From: CAWBKV01 sp041946675
GTDB taxonomy: Archaea > Halobacteriota > Methanosarcinia > Methanotrichales > Methanotrichaceae
NCBI GenBank assembly: GCA_041946675.1
Contig: JBHGAU010000080.1
Coordinates: 1-11,068, forward strand
DNA: 11,068 nucleotides
Direction: 5' to 3'
The position numbers and the translations under genes are program-made. Of the stretch, positions 6,806 through 11,068 are shown piece by piece. How positions within the stretch are numbered: the stretch's first letter is position 1; each line of letters starts with the position of its first letter. Below the pieces are notes generated by a model. That model had not been told where the DNA came from, did no database searches, and was given only the letters and a program-made list of their open reading frames with translations.

Positions 6806-8050
6806 ATGACATTGAATATGAGTGATATAAAAGTTGCATCTTCCGTATTGATGCTCATCGCTCTATTTCTGCTCTCGGTTGCGGCAGCAGAGTCAACTAC
6901 CAACGACCTTTTAAGCGTCTTTGGCAATGCCAACATGGATGGCAAGATCAATAGCGCTGATGTTGCCTATGTACAGGACATAATTGATGGCAGGAACAAT
7001 CCCTCCAGACTGGCCGACGCCAATTATGATGGCAAGATTGATTCTTCGGACATAGACCGGATAAACCAAATCATAAAAGGCGATGAGAAGGAGTTTACTG
7101 TTGCAGACTCCATTGGCAGAAATGTGACCATAAAGATGCCAGTTAAAGGATTCATTGCTCTCGGAAGCTACAGGAACGAGGCACCAAAGATCCTGAAGGC
7201 TCAGGATATGATGGTTGGAGTCTCATCGGACATTAATAGCCTGAAGTACTATTATCCTGAGCTGGTTGATAAACCATCGGTAGGTACCTGGAGCACCCCA
7301 GACATCGAGGCTATCGTCAAACTTCACCCTGATCTCGTGATAACTTCTGCCAACCTTGATCGGGCCACACAGCTGGAAAAGAGCCTGCGGCCCGCAGGCA
7401 TTGCCGTTCTCGGCCTCGACTTCTATCGAGAGAACATCGTCCGATCTGAGATAAAGACTCTGGGGTTCATATTGGACAAGAATGATGAGGCAGACAGATA
7501 TTTGCAGTGGCGAGATCGGTATGAGCGAAAGATCAAAGATTTCGTCGGAAAGATAAAAAATAAGCCAAGGCTTTTCATGGAATGGGGAACGGCAAACACA
7601 GTATCCACAATCTCAAGCTACGGCAAGGGAAGCAGCGGGGACGCCGTCTGCAACGTCACTGGTGGAACTAATATCTGTGCAGGTCTTCCTGAGTACCCTA
7701 AGGTGGACGGCGAGTGGGTGTTAAAGGAGAATCCAGACGTAATAATAAAATCCCTGGCTCCGCCTTCAGGAAGTCCCGGCTGGAACAGCACTGCATATGT
7801 AGCATCGATTCTCAAGAGCTATATTGATGGCCGGCCGGGTTGGAGCAACCTCACTGCGGTCAAGAACAACAGAGCTCATCTGATCAGCACTGAGATCGTC
7901 TGGGGACCGGATGCCATCATCGGCGATGCTTTTTATGCCAAATGGCTTTATCCGGATTTAGATATCGATCCAAATAAGATATACAAGGAATATTGTGAGC
8001 AGTTCCTGGGAGTTCCCTATCCAGAAGGCTTGGTGATGGGTTATCCCTAA
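6806..8050 (+). CDS. ABC transporter substrate-binding protein (iron-complex/cobalamin type) with N-terminal dockerin-type repeats
   Basis: A 414-residue exported binding protein that should capture a metal chelate or corrinoid outside the membrane and hand it to the permease encoded next. Residues 1-28 are a signal peptide (hydrophobic 11-28, AAA-ES cleavage region). Residues 40-92 carry two dockerin-type Ca-binding loops, GNANMDGKINSADV (40-53) and ADANYDGKIDSSDI (70-83), each followed by a helix ending in G. The BtuF/FecB-like fold runs from about 97 to 400, with landmarks DSIGRNVTI (101-109), TPDIEAIVKLHPDLVI (164-179) and VDGEWVLKENPDVIIK. Starts at Met1 and Met5 are both possible. It lies 57 bases before the permease gene. 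The ligand cannot be read from the sequence; cobalamin is favoured by the neighbouring cbi genes, and ferric siderophore or haem remain possible. Confidence 0.9.
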   Translation: MTLNMSDIKVASSVLMLIALFLLSVAAAESTTNDLLSVFGNANMDGKINSADVAYVQDIIDGRNNPSRLADANYDGKIDSSDIDRINQIIKGDEKEFTVADSIGRNVTIKMPVKGFIALGSYRNEAPKILKAQDMMVGVSSDINSLKYYYPELVDKPSVGTWSTPDIEAIVKLHPDLVITSANLDRATQLEKSLRPAGIAVLGLDFYRENIVRSEIKTLGFILDKNDEADRYLQWRDRYERKIKDFVGKIKNKPRLFMEWGTANTVSTISSYGKGSSGDAVCNVTGGTNICAGLPEYPKVDGEWVLKENPDVIIKSLAPPSGSPGWNSTAYVASILKSYIDGRPGWSNLTAVKNNRAHLISTEIVWGPDAIIGDAFYAKWLYPDLDIDPNKIYKEYCEQFLGVPYPEGLVMGYP

Positions 8051-8107
8051 AGATGCCCCTTCTTTTTCTGAAAGATTATCATACAATGATTGGGAGGATG
8101 AGCCATT

Positions 8108-9184
8108 TTGAGAACGCCTGATGCTATCGGTCTGAAACAGGATCTTAAGGAAGAATACTCTAAGTTCGTAGGCAGAAAATTACTTTTTCTTATGGCCCTA
8201 ATAGTGGCAGTGATTGCCCTGGCAGCAATTGCCGCAACTCTAGGTTCGGCCGATTTAAGTGTCGGTGATGTCTACACTGCTATCCTGGCCAGATTTCTGC
8301 CAAACCATTTCCAGACCACCTGGTTTATGAATACCATAGTCTGGGACCTACGTCTTCACCGGATCCTTATGGCAGTCGTGGGAGGAATCGGGCTCGCCAT
8401 TGCAGGTGTGGTGATGCAGGGCATCCTCAAGAACCCTCTGGCAAGCCCGTTTACTCTGGGCATATCATCTGCAGCAAGCTTCGGAGCAGCTCTTGCAATC
8501 ATAATGGGCGCAGGCTTTGCTGGTGGTGAGTGGCTGATCATAGGAAATGCATTCATATTCACTATATTGGCCTCCTTAACCGTCTACGGTCTGGCAAAAT
8601 ACAAAGGCATATCCTCGGAGACCATGATATTGGCCGGAATTGCCATCATGTACCTATTCCAATCCATGACATCCTTCCTTCAGTACGTCGGGAGATCAGA
8701 GCAGGTCCAGGAGGTGGTCTATTGGATGATGGGCTCATTGGGGAGGTCCTCCTGGGACAAGGTATTTCTAACTACATTAGTGATCGCCATCTGTGCACCC
8801 TACCTTCTAATTAAATCCTGGGACATAAACGCCATGAACGCTGGCGATGAGACAGCTAAAAGCCTTGGAGTAAATGTGGAAAAGACCAGAGTCATCTGCA
8901 TGATGCTCGTCTCCTTCATAACAGCAAGCATCATCTGCTTCACAGGAACAATCGGGTTTATCGGCCTGGTCTCACCTCATATTACCAGGATGGTGATAGG
9001 AGGAGATAACAGATTCTTGCTCCCTGCCTCATCCCTCGTGGGCGCACTGCTCCTCCTGGGAGCGGATTCATTGGCCAGGACAATTCTAGCGCCGGTGATA
9101 CTTCCTGTAGGGATAATGACCTCCTTCCTCGGAGTGCCCTTCTTCGTCTACCTGTTCATGAAACGCAGGAAGGAGTTCTGGTAG
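8108..9184 (+). CDS. FecCD/BtuC-family ABC transporter permease
   Basis: A 358-residue polytopic membrane protein forming the channel for iron-chelate or vitamin B12 import. About ten hydrophobic segments are visible, with family landmarks LRLHRILMAVVGGIGLAIAG (81-100), QGILKNPLASPFTLGISSAA (104-123), YWMMGSLG (205-212), AKSLGVNVEKTR in the coupling region, and FIGLVSPHITRM near the C-terminus. The start is a TTG at 8108: an in-frame TGA lies at 8099-8101, the next in-frame ATG (Met29) would cut into the first membrane helix, and GGGAGGATGA sits 8-9 bases upstream. An ATG at 8098 is in another frame and stops after seven codons. It is paired with the preceding binding protein. No BtuD/FecE-type ATPase follows within the window, so the ATPase must be encoded elsewhere or shared. 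Confidence 0.92.
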   Translation: MRTPDAIGLKQDLKEEYSKFVGRKLLFLMALIVAVIALAAIAATLGSADLSVGDVYTAILARFLPNHFQTTWFMNTIVWDLRLHRILMAVVGGIGLAIAGVVMQGILKNPLASPFTLGISSAASFGAALAIIMGAGFAGGEWLIIGNAFIFTILASLTVYGLAKYKGISSETMILAGIAIMYLFQSMTSFLQYVGRSEQVQEVVYWMMGSLGRSSWDKVFLTTLVIAICAPYLLIKSWDINAMNAGDETAKSLGVNVEKTRVICMMLVSFITASIICFTGTIGFIGLVSPHITRMVIGGDNRFLLPASSLVGALLLLGADSLARTILAPVILPVGIMTSFLGVPFFVYLFMKRRKEFW

Positions 9185-9192
9185 AATTCCCA

Positions 9193-9200
9193 TTTTTTTT
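9193..9200 (+). terminator. Poly-T terminator after the permease
   Basis: A run of eight T lies 9 bases after the permease stop codon, without a strong stem before it. Such T runs end transcription in archaea, so the binding-protein/permease unit is probably separate from cbiC. Confidence 0.55.
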
Positions 9201-9279
9201 AAGGATCTTAAGCTACCACAAGAGTTATTTATGTAAACAAAATTTGGTTTAATTAAAATCAATTTTAGTTAAAGGTTGA

Positions 9280-9301
9280 TAGCTGAATATTCGTTAAGCT
9301 A
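9280..9301. repeat. Short nested palindrome upstream of cbiC, possible operator
   Basis: TAGCT (9280-9284) and AGCTA (9297-9301) are inverted copies, and between them lies the perfect palindrome GAATATTC (9285-9292). It sits 30-50 bases before the cbiC start, about where the transcript would begin if the AT-rich TTTAATTAAAA at 9248-9258 acts as the TATA region. A regulator site is possible but unproven, and such AT-rich symmetry can arise by chance. Confidence 0.3.
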
Positions 9302-9330
9302 TGTACCAATAGAATGCGAAGAGGGATCTG

Positions 9331-9960
9331 ATGAGTGAAAGCTATACCGATATAGGGGCCACTACACAAGAGGCCCTGGAGATAAGCAGAAAAAGCAGGC
9401 TGATCATCTCGGACCTGATAGGGGACTCGACTACCGAGGATAGAATCCGGCAGAGATGTGTAATCGCCGCAGGAGACCCAAGTGTGAGTGAGATCTTAAA
9501 GTTCTGCCACGATCCTGTGCAAGCAGGTCTAAAGGCTCTGGAAAACGGTACAAGAATCTTCACGGATATAAAGATGGTCGAGACCGGAATTGTGAAAAAG
9601 GGACATCATAGCGCTGTTATGACCCTGCTTGGAACAGGCGATGATCTGGCCCTGGAGAAGGGCATAACTAGGACGTCGGCCGGAGTTCTAGCCTTTCAGA
9701 ATGAGCTCTCAGATGCAATCGTTGTCATAGGAAATGCACCTTCTGCCCTGATGTCTCTCTGCGAGTTGATCAAGTCGGGAATATCTGAGCCTGCGCTTGT
9801 TATAGGCACTCCTGTAGGGTTCGTGAATGCTGATAAAAGCAAGGAACTACTGAGAGAGCTGGACGTGCCATCAATTTCAACTGTTGGAACTCGCGGTGGA
9901 ACTCCTATAGCAGTAGCAGCCATAAACGAGATCATAAATATGTATGCCAGAATAGTGTAA
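9331..9960 (+). CDS. cbiC: Cobalt-precorrin-8 methylmutase family protein CbiC
   Basis: A 209-residue cytoplasmic enzyme family that moves the C-11 methyl group to C-12 of cobalt-precorrin-8, giving cobyrinate in anaerobic cobalamin synthesis. Family landmarks appear in order: AGDPSVSEILKF (48-58), DPVQAGLKALENG (61-73), FTDIKMVETGI (77-87), TRTSAGV (113-119), IGNAPSAL (133-140), GTPVGFVNADKSKELL (159-174) and GTRGGTPIAVA (186-196). Length is normal. The position that is His in CobH and bacterial CbiC (in VIHATGD) is Ile46 here (CVIAAGD), so either this lineage uses a different acid group or the enzyme has changed role. The start has GAGGGA 4-5 bases upstream. The gate-type membrane protein gene follows after 4 bases, suggesting one transcript. 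Confidence 0.9.
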   Translation: MSESYTDIGATTQEALEISRKSRLIISDLIGDSTTEDRIRQRCVIAAGDPSVSEILKFCHDPVQAGLKALENGTRIFTDIKMVETGIVKKGHHSAVMTLLGTGDDLALEKGITRTSAGVLAFQNELSDAIVVIGNAPSALMSLCELIKSGISEPALVIGTPVGFVNADKSKELLRELDVPSISTVGTRGGTPIAVAAINEIINMYARIV

Positions 9961-9964
9961 AGAA

Positions 9965-10906
9965 ATGCTCGATCTACTAGTGGAGACACTCGACTCTACC
10001 ATCTCAACTATAGCGACCGTGTTCCTGATGCTATTCATTACGGGCATCATGACAGAGATGGGGGTGTTCGAAAGCATTTCGCATTTGGCCAGACCCATTG
10101 CCTCAGTCTCGCGGCTGCCTGAGGTATCAGCCTCCACCTTTGTTGTCAGCCTGGGCTCTGCTCTAGCCGCGAACACAATGATTGCAAGAATGAGAGAGGA
10201 AGGTCATTTGAGCGAGCGCCAGACATTCCTCTGCGCCATTATGAACAGCGTCCCTGTATATTTCAGGGAGCTATTTACCTACCAGCTGGCATTTGTTGTG
10301 CCGGTTTTGGGATTATTCGTAGGCGGAGTCTATGCTATTGTGGCTGTATCCACGGGAATTATAAAGCTCCTTTTGGTCATGATCCTGGGCAGGGCGTATC
10401 TATCCGGTGATCCGGTTGCGTCTTTGAAGATCCAGCCGCCTCAACCTAAAAAGGATATTGTGCAAGCAGCAGTGAAATCGCTGAAGGGACAGAGCAAGCT
10501 ATTTCTTCGTATCGCGGCTCTGTACTTTTTCATGACCTTCCTTGTTCTCTACATGAATGAGGAAGGAATCCTGCAGTCTCTGAACACACTTCCCCTGTCT
10601 CATCTTTTCGGCGTGCCTCCTGAGACAGTAGTGCCCTTGACCATCTATATAGCAAGCCCAAAGGCAGGCATCACCCTTCTTGGGCCTATGATTCAAAACG
10701 GAAGTATAACTGAGGCCAAGGCCCTCATAGTACTGATGCTTGGCAGCTTATTCATGCTCCCGGTCTATTCCATAAGGTCATTGATGCCCAATTATACATC
10801 TGTATTCGGCATGAGATTGGGTCTTTCACTGGTGGTGATTTCCACAGGCATAAGCGTGTTTGTCAGGCTGATCGTGTTGGTGGCACTGCTGGTGGCGACC
10901 GGATAG
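9965..10906 (+). CDS. Gate/nucleoside-recognition domain membrane protein
   Basis: A 313-residue integral membrane protein of the gate (nucleoside recognition) type, related to domains in nucleoside transporters, FeoB and spore maturation proteins. About eight hydrophobic segments occur. Two halves resemble each other: VSLGSALAANTMIARMREEG (61-80) then HLSERQ, and YIASPKAGITLLGPMIQNGS (228-247) then ITEAKA, each in a predicted membrane setting with a polar turn, which implies an inverted or tandem internal repeat typical of transporters. A basic cytoplasmic linker (about 150-178, QPPQPKKD) separates them. It starts 4 bases after cbiC with a weak ribosome binding site, so it is probably translated with it. 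The substrate is unknown; transport of a corrinoid, precursor or cobalt is inferred only from that link. Confidence 0.82.
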   Translation: MLDLLVETLDSTISTIATVFLMLFITGIMTEMGVFESISHLARPIASVSRLPEVSASTFVVSLGSALAANTMIARMREEGHLSERQTFLCAIMNSVPVYFRELFTYQLAFVVPVLGLFVGGVYAIVAVSTGIIKLLLVMILGRAYLSGDPVASLKIQPPQPKKDIVQAAVKSLKGQSKLFLRIAALYFFMTFLVLYMNEEGILQSLNTLPLSHLFGVPPETVVPLTIYIASPKAGITLLGPMIQNGSITEAKALIVLMLGSLFMLPVYSIRSLMPNYTSVFGMRLGLSLVVISTGISVFVRLIVLVALLVATG

Positions 10907-10921
10907 AATACGGATGTATGG

Positions 10922-10990
10922 ATGTATGAAAATGCGTTGTTTCTTGACACCAATATTCTTGATGGACTGCCTGAGGATCGACATCTTTGA
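10922..10990 (+). pseudogene. Possible N-terminal fragment of a PIN-domain protein
   Basis: A 22-residue frame begins MYENALFLDTNILDGLP and stops at 10988-10990. The ALFLDTNIL piece is the hallmark first strand of PIN nucleases, including the first acidic residue (Asp). Nothing after the stop in any frame continues the fold. The match covers about nine residues, so it may be chance. If real, it is the stump of a VapC-like toxin gene, broken upstream of the hairpin at 11036-11055. Confidence 0.22.
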
Positions 10991-11026
10991 AAATTTTGGA
11001 ATATATCGATTTTTAGGAAGAAATCA

Positions 11027-11064
11027 GGGCTAATCCCCGCCATTTCAATGGCGGGATACAGCCC
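11027..11064 (+). repeat. Two-tier GC hairpin at right edge, IS200/IS605-like
   Basis: CCCGCCAT (11036-11043) pairs perfectly with ATGGCGGG (11048-11055) around a TTCA loop, and an outer stem GGGCT (11027-11031) pairs with AGCCC (11060-11064). The layout copies that of the left-edge hairpin (8-bp stem, TTCA loop, outer helper stem). No TnpB or TnpA reading frame lies in the 120 bases to its left, so either the element extends to the right beyond the window or this is a solitary end. A transcription terminator is an alternative, though no T tract follows. Confidence 0.38.
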
Positions 11065-11068
11065 GTAC

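Noticed and set aside
9877..10176. Minus-strand frames opposite cbiC and the gate protein
   Set aside because: They are antisense to well-supported genes and show no protein-family character.

Overview
The window looks like part of the genome of a methanogenic archaeon. Pointers are TATA-type promoter elements instead of bacterial -35/-10 pairs, GAGG/GGTG ribosome binding sites mixed with very short leaders, an anaerobic (cbi-type) cobalamin gene set, a substrate-binding protein with dockerin-type repeats, and Methanosarcinales-like protein style. Methanothrix or a relative is my best guess, but I could not run a search. The unifying theme is cobalt and corrinoid handling, which fits an organism whose methyltransferases need much B12.

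Left part (1-1734). The window opens in what appears to be the 3' end of an IS200/IS605-type tnpB unit: a short reading-frame tail overlapping a strong GC hairpin. Two minus-strand genes for secreted or membrane-anchored proteins of unknown function follow (886-1332, then 103-834). They share a C-terminal motif, and the smaller one contains an internal duplication. About 380 bases of AT-rich non-coding DNA separate them from the next operon.

Cobalt operon (1735-5828, minus strand). It is read cbiM, cbiN, cbiQ, cbiO, then a CDF cation exporter. All joints overlap or nearly touch (two ATGA overlaps, one 8-base overlap, one 6-base gap), and a perfect TTTATATA box lies in front of cbiM. This is a complete class I ECF cobalt importer (CbiM substrate capture, CbiN accessory, CbiQ coupling, CbiO ATPase) plus a His-rich exporter. 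CbiO carries an extra C-terminal domain of about 140 residues, and the exporter has an unusual predicted metal site.

Scar (5949-6662). The 3' halves of two genes stand back to back: an ABC-2 permease on minus and a substrate-binding protein on plus, the latter also frameshifted. Both lack their 5' halves at the same point, which suggests one deletion took out the divergent start region.

Corrinoid/iron-complex uptake and cobalamin synthesis (6806-10906, plus strand). An intact dockerin-tagged substrate-binding protein is followed by a FecCD/BtuC-type permease. No ATPase gene for this pair lies in the window. After a poly-T stop comes a second unit: a CbiC-family methylmutase whose usual catalytic His position reads Ile, and a two-half gate (nucleoside-recognition) membrane protein 4 bases later.

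Right edge (10907-11068). A short PIN-like N-terminal fragment is followed by a second hairpin built like the left-edge one (8-bp stem, TTCA loop, outer helper stem). The cobalt region is therefore bracketed by two similar hairpins about 11 kb apart.
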